A stretch of 64,000 nt of DNA from Lachnospiraceae bacterium (GTDB lineage: Bacteria; Bacillota; Clostridia; Lachnospirales; Lachnospiraceae): contig SVFB01000085.1 in the NCBI GenBank assembly GCA_015057085.1, positions 35,124 through 99,123 on the forward strand, written 5' to 3'. A program made the translations under genes and the position numbers. Shown here in pieces: positions 36,318 through 43,900 of the stretch. The notes beneath the pieces are model-generated. The model made no database searches. It was not told the origin of the DNA and saw only the letters and a program-made list of their open reading frames with translations. Numbering within the stretch: the first letter of the stretch is position 1; the number at the start of each line of letters is the position of its first letter.

Positions 36318-36995
36318 CTAGATTTCTCGCAGTGTTTCAATTGCCCGGCTCTCCAAAATCACATCAGCATGCTCTTTCAAGAATGCCAATCTGTCATTTC
36401 CCACCATAAGACCAGTCGCATATTCATCTGTCAAAACAGATAATCGCAATACCTCATCTTCGCTGTAAGAAGACAGATTCATCATCAGATAATAAATATC
36501 TTCGAATTTAAACAATGTAGATTCCGGAATTCGCTCCAGATTAATGTTTCTTGCATAGGTACAAAGCGTATCCATATCCGTAAATTGCAACATAATTGCA
36601 ATACGAACTTTCTCTTTGCTTTGCTCTTTTTCTTTTTCTGATTCGATGCCGGCCTGCTCTTTTATTTCATCTAATTTCTCTTTCGAGAGGCCAAGCATCT
36701 CATTTACATATTCGAGTAAATGCTCCACAAACCCATTCATTTTCTTTTGAGAAGCATTCTCCGAAAATGTCAGGGACACAGAATGATTTGGAAGGAAGTC
36801 TGCCCGCACAGTCTTCAATCCCATATCAAATTTCATGCCAAGCTCTTGTTCTGCGATGTCAAAGATTTCATTCATAAACTCCTGCGTTTTCTCCGCATTG
36901 CCCAGAATGTCCTCAATCGTGTAACCGAGATCAGAGATCTCTTCTTCTGTAATTACACACCGAATTGTGTGCGTGCCGATTCTTGAGAATTCCAT
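36318..36995 (-). CDS. mecA: MecA-type ClpC adaptor protein
   Basis: The 225-residue protein has the MecA arrangement: N-terminal substrate-binding region starting MEFSRIGTHTIRCVITEEEI, a charged linker (about 115-130, rich in Glu/Lys) and a C-terminal ClpC-binding domain (LCTYARNINLERIPESTLFKFEDIYYLMM). MecA delivers target proteins to ClpCP for degradation. ATG 36995 has AGGTGAGG upstream and lies inside the 3' end of sigH, overlapping by 43 bp, so translation is probably coupled. The combination sigH-mecA at the end of this operon is unusual compared with Bacillus. Confidence 0.82.
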   Translation of the reverse strand: MEFSRIGTHTIRCVITEEEISDLGYTIEDILGNAEKTQEFMNEIFDIAEQELGMKFDMGLKTVRADFLPNHSVSLTFSENASQKKMNGFVEHLLEYVNEMLGLSKEKLDEIKEQAGIESEKEKEQSKEKVRIAIMLQFTDMDTLCTYARNINLERIPESTLFKFEDIYYLMMNLSSYSEDEVLRLSVLTDEYATGLMVGNDRLAFLKEHADVILESRAIETLREI

Positions 36996-37594
36996 AACCT
37001 CACCTTCTTTCGAATCCTTTGCAGTGCATTGTCAATTGTCTTCGGCTCTTTGTGCATCACTTCTGCAATTTCTGTGTAGGTTCTGCCCTCGCGATACAAG
37101 GTCAGCACCTGTTGCTCCATTTTGCTGAGTTTTTTCCAGAGTTCACGATAAAATTCTTCCCAAAATTCCTGCTCAATCACTAGCTGTTCCGGACTTGCGG
37201 AGGCTCCATTTAGAATATGCTCCTCCAAAACCGTCTGGTCTTCCCCTTCCTCAGAAGAGAAAGAAATATAGGTATTGAGCGGTGTGTGCTTCTTTCGATT
37301 GGAAGCTTCCATCGCTGTATATATCTGTCTTCTCACACATAAATTTGCGAAAGAAGAAAAACTCGCTTCTTTACTTTTTTCATAATCGCGAACAGCCTTA
37401 AATAATCCAATCATCCCTTCTTGAATTAAATCCTCTGTCTCGCCTCCGATGATATAAAACTCGTTTGCCAGTCCTCTGACAAGCGGCTTATATTTTGCCA
37501 TCAGATAATCTGTGATTTCTTCTCTGTTTCGAACCTGAGGATCTCTGATTCGTGCAATCAATTCCTCATCTGTTTGTTCTGTAAAATCTCCCAA
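36953..37594 (-). CDS. sigH: RNA polymerase sigma factor, SigH-like
   Basis: The 213-residue sigma-70-family factor contains region 2 (EDLIQEGMIGLFKAVRDYE; FSSFANLCVRRQIYTA) and region 4 (LTLYREGRTYTEIAEVMHKEPKTIDNALQRIRKKV) and resembles SigH, which drives early stationary-phase and sporulation genes in Bacillus. Its position after cysS-mrnC-rlmB is the same as in Bacillus, which supports the call. Whether this organism sporulates cannot be told. It starts 11 bp after rlmB. Confidence 0.9.
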   Translation of the reverse strand: MGDFTEQTDEELIARIRDPQVRNREEITDYLMAKYKPLVRGLANEFYIIGGETEDLIQEGMIGLFKAVRDYEKSKEASFSSFANLCVRRQIYTAMEASNRKKHTPLNTYISFSSEEGEDQTVLEEHILNGASASPEQLVIEQEFWEEFYRELWKKLSKMEQQVLTLYREGRTYTEIAEVMHKEPKTIDNALQRIRKKVRLWNSQESARTQFGV

Positions 37595-37605
37595 GTCATT
37601 CCCCT

Positions 37606-38370
37606 TTATTTGCCCTTTGCCATACGCTGACGAAGAATCTCATATGCCAAAACACCTGTTGCAACAGATGCGTTTAAGGAATCAATATCGCCCTTCATCG
37701 GAATCGAAGCAATCATGTCGCAATTCTCGCGAACCAATTTGCTGACGCCCTCTCCTTCGTTTCCAATCACCAATCCGATTGGACCGGTCAGGTTCAAATC
37801 ATACATTTGTGTGCCGCCCATATCCGCACATACAAACCACATTCCCTTGTCCTTTAACATCTTCATAGTCTGTGTCAGATTGGTCACCTTTGCCACCGGA
37901 GTATAATTGATTGCGCCGGCAGAAGTCTTTGCAACAGTCGGTGTCAAACCAACGGCTCTGCGCTTCGGAATGATGATTCCATGCGCTCCTACAAGATTTG
38001 CTGTACGAATGATTGCGCCTAAATTATGAGGATCTTCGATGCCATCCAATAAAATGATAAAAGGTGGTTCATTATGTTTTTCGGCATTTTTTAGAATATC
38101 CTCAACCTCTGCATACTCATAAGCTGCTGAAATTGCAATGACACCCTGATGTTTTCCGATCTCAGAAAGCTGATCCAGACGCTCCTTTGCTACGAAATTG
38201 ATGATGGTATCGTGTTTTCTCGCCTCACGGACAATGGTTCTCACCGGTCCATCCTGGCAACCATCCAATACATATAATTTATCAACCGTCTTTCCGGAGC
38301 GAAATGCTTCTAATACTGCATTGCGTCCTTCGATTTTACTTTCTTCGAATTTATTTCTTTCTAATTCCAT
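37606..38370 (-). CDS. rlmB: 23S rRNA 2'-O-methyltransferase, RlmB/TrmH type
   Basis: The 254-residue SpoU-family enzyme has an N-terminal substrate-binding domain (IEGRNAVLEAFRSGKTV) and a knotted SAM-binding domain with the three family motifs: DPHNLGAIIRTAN, LVIGNEGEGVS and IPMKGDIDSLNASVA. RlmB methylates G2251 of 23S rRNA. It sits between mrnC (76 bp upstream) and sigH, as in other Firmicutes. Confidence 0.92.
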   Translation of the reverse strand: MELERNKFEESKIEGRNAVLEAFRSGKTVDKLYVLDGCQDGPVRTIVREARKHDTIINFVAKERLDQLSEIGKHQGVIAISAAYEYAEVEDILKNAEKHNEPPFIILLDGIEDPHNLGAIIRTANLVGAHGIIIPKRRAVGLTPTVAKTSAGAINYTPVAKVTNLTQTMKMLKDKGMWFVCADMGGTQMYDLNLTGPIGLVIGNEGEGVSKLVRENCDMIASIPMKGDIDSLNASVATGVLAYEILRQRMAKGK

Positions 38371-38446
38371 TATATCCTCTTTTCAGCCAAATTCCTATTA
38401 ACCGGTGGTTAAAATTTTATGAAACTTATTACGATTTTATGCAAAA

Positions 38447-38890
38447 TCAAAGTGCTATATCCAAGCGTTTTAATCCCTCTTTTGTCAATTCCACCAGACG
38501 ATCAAAGCGATCTGTCACATACAGATATCCTGCCAAAGCCTCAAATCCGGTTGCCTTGCGATAATCAGACATAGAGGCATTCTTTGCCATCGTAAAAGAC
38601 TTTGCATTTCTTCCACGTTTGAAGACATCATGCTCTTCCTCTGTCAGCATATCCATAATTGCTTCCACAAGCTTTGCCTGAGTCTCCGCTTTCACAATTT
38701 TGCTGGTGCGCTTGTGAAGCGTAGCGGCCTTTGTATTGCCTTTGCCCACTACGACAGATCGGATAATCAAATCAAAGATTCCGTCGCCTATATAGGCCAA
38801 TGTCAGCGGAGAATAGGTACGCACATCCACCTCACCGATTCCAAATGCGGTCTTGATATAATTGTCTATCGCAAATATCTGCTCACTCAT
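38447..38890 (-). CDS. mrnC: Mini-ribonuclease 3
   Basis: The 147-residue protein is an RNase III catalytic domain without a dsRNA-binding domain, used for 23S rRNA 3' maturation. LAYIGDGIFDLIIRS carries the catalytic acidic residue, and GFEALAGYLYVTD near the end carries the second acidic site. ATG 38890 shares its A with the TAA of cysS (TAATG), typical of coupled genes; the longer frame to 38905 would overlap cysS further. Confidence 0.93.
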   Translation of the reverse strand: MSEQIFAIDNYIKTAFGIGEVDVRTYSPLTLAYIGDGIFDLIIRSVVVGKGNTKAATLHKRTSKIVKAETQAKLVEAIMDMLTEEEHDVFKRGRNAKSFTMAKNASMSDYRKATGFEALAGYLYVTDRFDRLVELTKEGLKRLDIAL

Positions 38891-40317
38891 TAAACCAGCT
38901 CCCAAACCACGCCTTCGCGGGTATCCTTGATTGCAATGCCCTTTGCAAGAAGTTCATCTCTGATTGCATCAGCTTTTGCAAAATCTTTTGCTTTCTTTGC
39001 TTCCTTACGCTCTTCGATTTTTGCAAGAATAAAGGCTTCAAGTTCTGCATCGACAGAAGTTGAACTCTCTTCTAACTTCTTTCCGTTATTGTACAAATCC
39101 AATGCCAATACCTGATCAAAATCATTGATTAATGCAAGCTTTGTCGCATCATTGGTATCTGCCTTTAAGACATCATATACCAAGGTGATTGCCATGGCGC
39201 TGTTTAAATCATTTGAAATTGTATCTGTAAACTTCTGCTTGAAATCATCAAATACAGCTGTATCTACTGCACCATCTTCCTTCAAAGAAGCAACTTTTTT
39301 CGCCAGTTTGTCATAGGTTGCCTGAGCTGCATCCAACGCATCCGTAGAATATTCCAATGGTTTGCGATAATGCGACTGTAAGCAGAACAATCTGTAAGCC
39401 AAAGGATTGTATCCATTATCCTGAAGCACGGATACTGTCAATACAGCTCCCTTGGACTTACTCATCTTGCCGCCGCGATCATTTAAATGATGTACATGGA
39501 ACCAATAGTTGCACCACTTATGTCCAAAGCAAGCCTCTGACTGTGCGATTTCGTTTGTATGATGCGGGAAGATATTGTCTACACCGCCGCAATGAATATC
39601 CAAATATTCACCCAAATGCTTTCTGCTGATGCAAGAGCACTCAATATGCCATCCCGGATAACCTACGCCCCATGGGCTGTCCCACTTCAATGCCTGATCT
39701 TCGAATTTTGATTTGGTAAACCAGAGAACGAAATCATTTTTGTTCTTTTTGTTGGTATCCTCTTCTACATCATCTCGCACACCAACTTCTAACTGTTCCT
39801 TTTCCACTGCAGATGAGAACACAAAATAATCATCCAGCTTTGAAGTATCAAAATAAACGTTTCCGCCGGCAAAGTAAGCATATCCTTTTTCGATTAAGGT
39901 TTCCACCATCTCGATAAATTCAGGAATGCAATTGGTTGCAGGTTCTACCACATCCGGCATGCAATTTCCCACTGCCTGAAAATCTTTAAAGAACGCATCT
40001 GTATATTCCTTTGCGATTTCCATAACCGTCTTGTGCTCACGCTGAGCACCCTTGACCATCTTGTCTTCTCCGGTATCTCCATCACTGGAAAGATGTCCCA
40101 CATCTGTGATATTCATGACGCGTTTTACATCATATCCATAATAGCGAAGCGCGCGCACAAGCAAATCCTCCATGATGTAGGAACGAATGTTACCGATATG
40201 TGCAAAATGATAAACAGTAGGGCCACAGGTATACATTGCAATCTTGCCCTCTTCGTTTGGAATTACAGTCTCTACTTTTCTGCTGAGTGTATTATAAAAC
40301 TTAAAATTGTTTTCCAT
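38890..40317 (-). CDS. cysS: Cysteinyl-tRNA synthetase
   Basis: The 475-residue class I synthetase charges tRNA-Cys. It has CGPTVYHFAHIGNIRS (zinc Cys and HIGH motif), GWHIECSC with further zinc ligands, GGVDNIFPHHTNEIAQS and the KMSKS loop GGKMSKSKG. The C-terminal helical domain ends with AIRDELLAKGIAIKDT. It follows ispF by 49 bp in the conserved operon. Confidence 0.96.
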   Translation of the reverse strand: MENNFKFYNTLSRKVETVIPNEEGKIAMYTCGPTVYHFAHIGNIRSYIMEDLLVRALRYYGYDVKRVMNITDVGHLSSDGDTGEDKMVKGAQREHKTVMEIAKEYTDAFFKDFQAVGNCMPDVVEPATNCIPEFIEMVETLIEKGYAYFAGGNVYFDTSKLDDYFVFSSAVEKEQLEVGVRDDVEEDTNKKNKNDFVLWFTKSKFEDQALKWDSPWGVGYPGWHIECSCISRKHLGEYLDIHCGGVDNIFPHHTNEIAQSEACFGHKWCNYWFHVHHLNDRGGKMSKSKGAVLTVSVLQDNGYNPLAYRLFCLQSHYRKPLEYSTDALDAAQATYDKLAKKVASLKEDGAVDTAVFDDFKQKFTDTISNDLNSAMAITLVYDVLKADTNDATKLALINDFDQVLALDLYNNGKKLEESSTSVDAELEAFILAKIEERKEAKKAKDFAKADAIRDELLAKGIAIKDTREGVVWELV

Positions 40318-40366
40318 GATAAAATGTGTTCTCCTTTAGTCTGTCTTTGTCTGTTTATATAGCTAT

Positions 40367-40900
40367 TTAAGTCCTTGCGCAGCCACCACAACCGCTACAG
40401 CCGCCACCTACTTGCATACTGCCTTCGTAGATGCCGGAGAGCATACAGACTGCCTGAGCGGCGATTCCTTCTTCGGTTCCGGTAAATCCGAGTCCTTCTT
40501 CCGTCGTCGCCTTTATATTAACCTGCTCCGGAGAAATCTCCAGCGCACGGGCTACATTCTTTTCCATTTCTTCGATATAAGGTCGAAACTTTGGCTTTTG
40601 AGCAATAATTGTGGCATCAATATTGTCCACCAAATATCCTTTTTCCTGAATCATATTTCCGACCTGAGACAGTAATTTCATACTGTCCGCACCGGCATAT
40701 TTCGGATCCGTATCCGGAAAATGTTTACCGATATCGCCGAGTGCTGCTGCGCCTAAAAGCGCATCACTGATGGCATGTAACAGTACATCCGCATCCGAGT
40801 GGCCTAACAGTCCGAGATGATGTGGAATTTCCACGCCTCCGACAATCAATTTGCGTCCTTCCACCAAGCGGTGTACATCATAACCCATTCCGATTCTCAT
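40367..40900 (-). CDS. ispF: 2-C-methyl-D-erythritol 2,4-cyclodiphosphate synthase with Cys/Gly-rich tail
   Basis: This MEP-pathway enzyme forms the cyclodiphosphate intermediate of isoprenoid synthesis. [11 protein letters not shown] gives the metal-binding Asp and His, and [15 protein letters not shown] and [16 protein letters not shown] are signatures. At 177 residues it exceeds the usual about 157 because of a tail [15 protein letters not shown] with three Cys among Gly. Such a tail could bind metal or thiols, which is not part of the known mechanism. AAAGAGG precedes the start; it is the first gene of the operon. Confidence 0.93.
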   Translation of the reverse strand: MRIGMGYDVHRLVEGRKLIVGGVEIPHHLGLLGHSDADVLLHAISDALLGAAALGDIGKHFPDTDPKYAGADSMKLLSQVGNMIQEKGYLVDNIDATIIAQKPKFRPYIEEMEKNVARALEISPEQVNIKATTEEGLGFTGTEEGIAAQAVCMLSGIYEGSMQVGGGCSGCGGCART

Positions 40901-40942
40901 AATGTTCCTCTTTCATGTCAACATGTCAATCTACATAAAACA

Positions 40943-40971
40943 GGCAGGGATCGATTATTTGGATTCCTGCC
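40943..40971 (-). terminator. Terminator between pta and ispF
   Basis: Stem GGCAGG/CCTGCC with a longer imperfect inner extension, followed on the minus strand by TGTTTTAT. It separates pta from the ispF operon. Confidence 0.7.
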
Positions 40972-41013
40972 CGTTCCTATGCTTGTTAAATTACAGCCTG
41001 CGAAAGATATCTC

Positions 41014-41991
41014 TTAAGCAAGTGCTGCAGTGATAATTGCCATGGAATATACTTCCATTGCGTTACATCCACGAGATAAATCGTTAATCGGCGCGTTAAG
41101 TCCCAAAAGGATTGGACCGTAAGCATCAAAGTTACCAAGACGCTGTGCAATCTTGTATCCGATATTACCTGCGTTGATGTCTGGGAAAATAAATGTATTT
41201 GCATGTCCAGCGACCTTTGAATCCGGGCACTTTGTACGAGCAACTGCAGGAGAAACCGCAGCGTCGAACTGTAATTCACCGTCGATATCAAGCTCAGGAT
41301 ATTTTTCCTTTGCCTTTGCACATGCATTATGCATCTTATCTACATCTTCTCCCTTTCCTGAACCCAAGGTAGAATAGCTTAAGAAAGCAACCTTAGGATC
41401 GATTCCGAAGATTTTTGCACAGGCAGCTGTCTCGCCTGCGATTTCTACCAAGTCATCCTCTGATGGCTTAATATTGATTGCGCAATCACCCATTGCAAGA
41501 ACTTCGTTCTCTCCGGATGCTGCAGGACGAACCATGATGAAGCAAGATGATACAATTGAATTGCCCGGCTTGGTCTTGATGACCTGAAGTGCAGGACGAA
41601 CTGTATCTGCAGTTGAATAGGTAGCTCCGCCTAAAAGTGCATCAGCCTCTCCCATCTTTACAAGCATGGTTCCAAAATAATTTGCTGCTGAAAGAATCTT
41701 GCGTGCCTGTTCTTCAGTCACACCTTTGCTCTTTCTAAGTTCGCAGAACAAAGCAACCATCTCATCGAATCTATCATAGTTATCAGGATCGATAATCGTT
41801 GCACCGTGTACATTAAATCCGGCCTTCTCTGCAGCTGCGAATACTTCCTCTTCCTTTCCAATAAGAATCGGATGAAGAAATGTACCTGACAAAAGTCGAG
41901 CAGAAGCCTCTAAAATACGAGGATCTGTACCTTCAGTAAATACGATTTTCTTAGGGTTTGCCTTTAAGCTGTCAATTAACTTTCCAAACAT
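41014..41991 (-). CDS. pta: Phosphate acetyltransferase
   Basis: The 325-residue enzyme interconverts acetyl-CoA and acetyl phosphate. Family marks include KKIVFTEGTDPRILEAS near the start, GGATYSTADTVRPALQ, SSCFIMV and the C-terminal GLNAPINDLSRGCNAMEVYSM. The start ATG 41991 follows AAAAGGAG; the frame is open 27 codons further but without a ribosome site. Acetate kinase, which usually accompanies pta, is not in the window. It has its own promoter. Confidence 0.95.
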   Translation of the reverse strand: MFGKLIDSLKANPKKIVFTEGTDPRILEASARLLSGTFLHPILIGKEEEVFAAAEKAGFNVHGATIIDPDNYDRFDEMVALFCELRKSKGVTEEQARKILSAANYFGTMLVKMGEADALLGGATYSTADTVRPALQVIKTKPGNSIVSSCFIMVRPAASGENEVLAMGDCAINIKPSEDDLVEIAGETAACAKIFGIDPKVAFLSYSTLGSGKGEDVDKMHNACAKAKEKYPELDIDGELQFDAAVSPAVARTKCPDSKVAGHANTFIFPDINAGNIGYKIAQRLGNFDAYGPILLGLNAPINDLSRGCNAMEVYSMAIITAALA

Positions 41992-42043
41992 TTTTTCGTC
42001 TCCTTTTTGTCTGTTAATTAAACTGTGCATAAACACTGCTATT

Positions 42044-42072
42044 ATTTTAAACCCCAAAGCCTCAAAAAACAA
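42044..42072 (-). promoter_or_regulatory. pta promoter
   Basis: TTGTTT (42067-42072) and TAAAAT (42044-42049) on the minus strand are 17 bp apart, about 53 bp before the pta start. Confidence 0.65.
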
Positions 42073-42087
42073 GGTTCGCCATGGTTT

Positions 42088-43182
42088 TTATTCAATACCA
42101 GAAAAGAATCCGCCATCTGTTATCATAGTACCTACCGTAAGTTTAATGACCTGTTCCAATGCATCCTCTTTGTCGTTGTTGATTACGAAATCACAGATTT
42201 CGCGATTGCGCTTTTCCGCATCCACAGACAAAATACGCAATGTCTTTTCCTCAATCGAATAATCCTCTTTTAATATATCATGAATCAAAATCTCTTTATC
42301 GCGATCCAAAAAAATGATGGCAGTCGGAAAATACTGCTTCATCGCAATCGCGCCACACATATCAAGTGGCATGACCGCGAACTTGTTTTGATCTAAGATT
42401 TCCTGAATATCTTCTTTTTTCGTGCCATATTTCACACCGGCATACTGTGTTTTCTCGATAAACTTTTGCTTTGCAAACTGTTCCTCAGTCAAATATCTGT
42501 GATTGTGACTACGCTTGGTGCAATAAGTCTTCGGATTCACAAATCGTGGGTCCACGCATAAGCTGTTTGACAGATGTGTCTTGCCGGATCCAGACGGACC
42601 AACCAAAGCAAGCACAGCCGGTGCATGAATCTCTGTCACCTTCGTATGACTGGCCAACATAATCTGCTCCACCAAAGAAACAAACTCAGTCATATTATTC
42701 ACAGACAAAAGGCCTGTCATCTTCCAGTTCCAAGGCTTGCGCATTAATACCGGATAAGCAGCCGGTGATTCTAACACATTATGGATTGCATCATCCAAAA
42801 TGATATCAAACTGCACCAGATTTTTGGCATTTCCCAATATAATATTCTCCGGTGGAAAATCCGGAAAATGTTCCAATATCTGCTTTGCTCGAATGCCCAT
42901 AAACTGTGGGTAAGCAGCTGTAATAAAATACACATCCGCAATCTCCATCAGCTTACGTATCATCTTTTTATTTTCTTCCGGCACCCTCTGTCTTTCGTAA
43001 AGTTCTTCCATTCCGTAAAACTCTTTAATCACAGAAGCGCGCCCGGTATTTGCCCAAGATGTAATATCCCCCAATGTCAAAGGCGGATCGAAGTGATATT
43101 TTTCATTCGCCATCTCGATTGCCACATCATTAAATGGCGCTGTCACGTCGTCCCAATCCAGGCCGATTTTCGGTCTTAACAT
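42088..43182 (-). CDS. Fusion of a 5'-nucleotidase-like HAD domain and a guanylate-kinase-like domain
   Basis: Residues 1-165 form a HAD phosphatase of the 5'(3')-deoxyribonucleotidase type: nucleophile motif LDWDDV (Asp9, Asp11), ITAA motif II (Thr88), LGNAK and ILDDAIHN (Asp130-131). Residues 190-350 resemble guanylate kinase: P-loop GPSGSGKT (195-202), YCTKRSHNHRYL, YAGVKYGTKKEDI and VDAEKRNREICDFVINND. One half should remove and the other add phosphate on nucleotides, so it may regulate a nucleotide pool or act on a modified nucleotide. The two halves are joined without frameshift. It begins 11 bp after the unknown gene upstream. Confidence 0.83.
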   Translation of the reverse strand: MLRPKIGLDWDDVTAPFNDVAIEMANEKYHFDPPLTLGDITSWANTGRASVIKEFYGMEELYERQRVPEENKKMIRKLMEIADVYFITAAYPQFMGIRAKQILEHFPDFPPENIILGNAKNLVQFDIILDDAIHNVLESPAAYPVLMRKPWNWKMTGLLSVNNMTEFVSLVEQIMLASHTKVTEIHAPAVLALVGPSGSGKTHLSNSLCVDPRFVNPKTYCTKRSHNHRYLTEEQFAKQKFIEKTQYAGVKYGTKKEDIQEILDQNKFAVMPLDMCGAIAMKQYFPTAIIFLDRDKEILIHDILKEDYSIEEKTLRILSVDAEKRNREICDFVINNDKEDALEQVIKLTVGTMITDGGFFSGIE

Positions 43183-43193
43183 GCTTTCTTCTC

Positions 43194-43742
43194 CTACTTT
43201 GTTCCGTTTAATTTCACCGGATTACTTCTTGCTAAATCTTCTTCTTTGTATTCTTCCAAAAGTGCAAAATCCCAATCCCAGAAAATCAAATCCTGATACT
43301 CTGCCGGATTCTCCAGCTGTTCGAGATATTCAATCGCCTCTGCGTCAGGATTTTTCGAGCCGTCGGCTTTAAAATCCTCTGTCAGCTTTTCTAATACATA
43401 GCTGCGCTTCGGCATCTCCGGCTGCACAGTCTCTCCAAGCTCCTCATACAGTCCTAAAAGCTGTGCGAGAACATATTCCATCACCTGTTCCGGCACATAT
43501 GTCTCATCATCCGTCAAAAGGTGATATAGCTTCATAAACAGCTTTGCCTGCTTGTCTTTATCATAATTTTCAGGAAACAAATAAAAGATTTCCTCCTGAA
43601 ACTGCGGATCGGCTTCTGCCGTATCCACATCAAAATCCGACAATATATCTGACATCAGTCCAATCAGACGCTGGTTCACATATCGATTGATGATTTCGTC
43701 TGCTTTTTCATCTCCACAAAGTGGGCCGGGAATCTGTAACAT
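43194..43742 (-). CDS. Acidic protein of unknown function
   Basis: I do not recognise this 182-residue protein. It is strongly acidic, predicted mostly helical and soluble, with no signal peptide. Notable patches are DEIINRYVNQRLIGLMSDIL near the start and PAEYQDLIFWDWDFALLEEY near the end; the latter's Trp/Asp pattern suggests a binding surface. ATG 43742 follows GGAGGAGAAAG. It lies 11 bp before the nucleotidase/kinase fusion and is very likely co-transcribed with it. Confidence 0.75.
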   Translation of the reverse strand: MLQIPGPLCGDEKADEIINRYVNQRLIGLMSDILSDFDVDTAEADPQFQEEIFYLFPENYDKDKQAKLFMKLYHLLTDDETYVPEQVMEYVLAQLLGLYEELGETVQPEMPKRSYVLEKLTEDFKADGSKNPDAEAIEYLEQLENPAEYQDLIFWDWDFALLEEYKEEDLARSNPVKLNGTK

Positions 43743-43773
43743 ATTCTTTCTCCTCCAAGACCTATCTAACGAT

Positions 43774-43900
43774 CAAGACTCGCTCGCGAGTCTTGCGCGC
43801 CGGATTCGGGGCTGCTTCAGCAGACAAATTCCTGTCCGAATCCGTGCGCATCCTCGCGGAGCGTTTAACTCAGTCGGAGTTTGTACCCCGACTGAGTTAA
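43774..43900 (-). repeat. Structured dispersed repeat, copy 3 (127 bp, compensatory variant)
   Basis: On the minus strand it has the same length and layout as copies 1 and 2. Stem a reads TTAACTCAGTCGG/CCGACTGAGTTAA (copies 1 and 2: TTATCTCAG/CTGAGATAA). The junction stem is CGGATTCGG/CCGAATCCG instead of GAGATTTGC/GCAAATCTC, with the same GCGC plus bulged A at its base. Hairpin c reads CAAGACTC/GAGTCTTG. All changes keep pairing. Its first bases supply the feoB stop codon. Confidence 0.9.
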
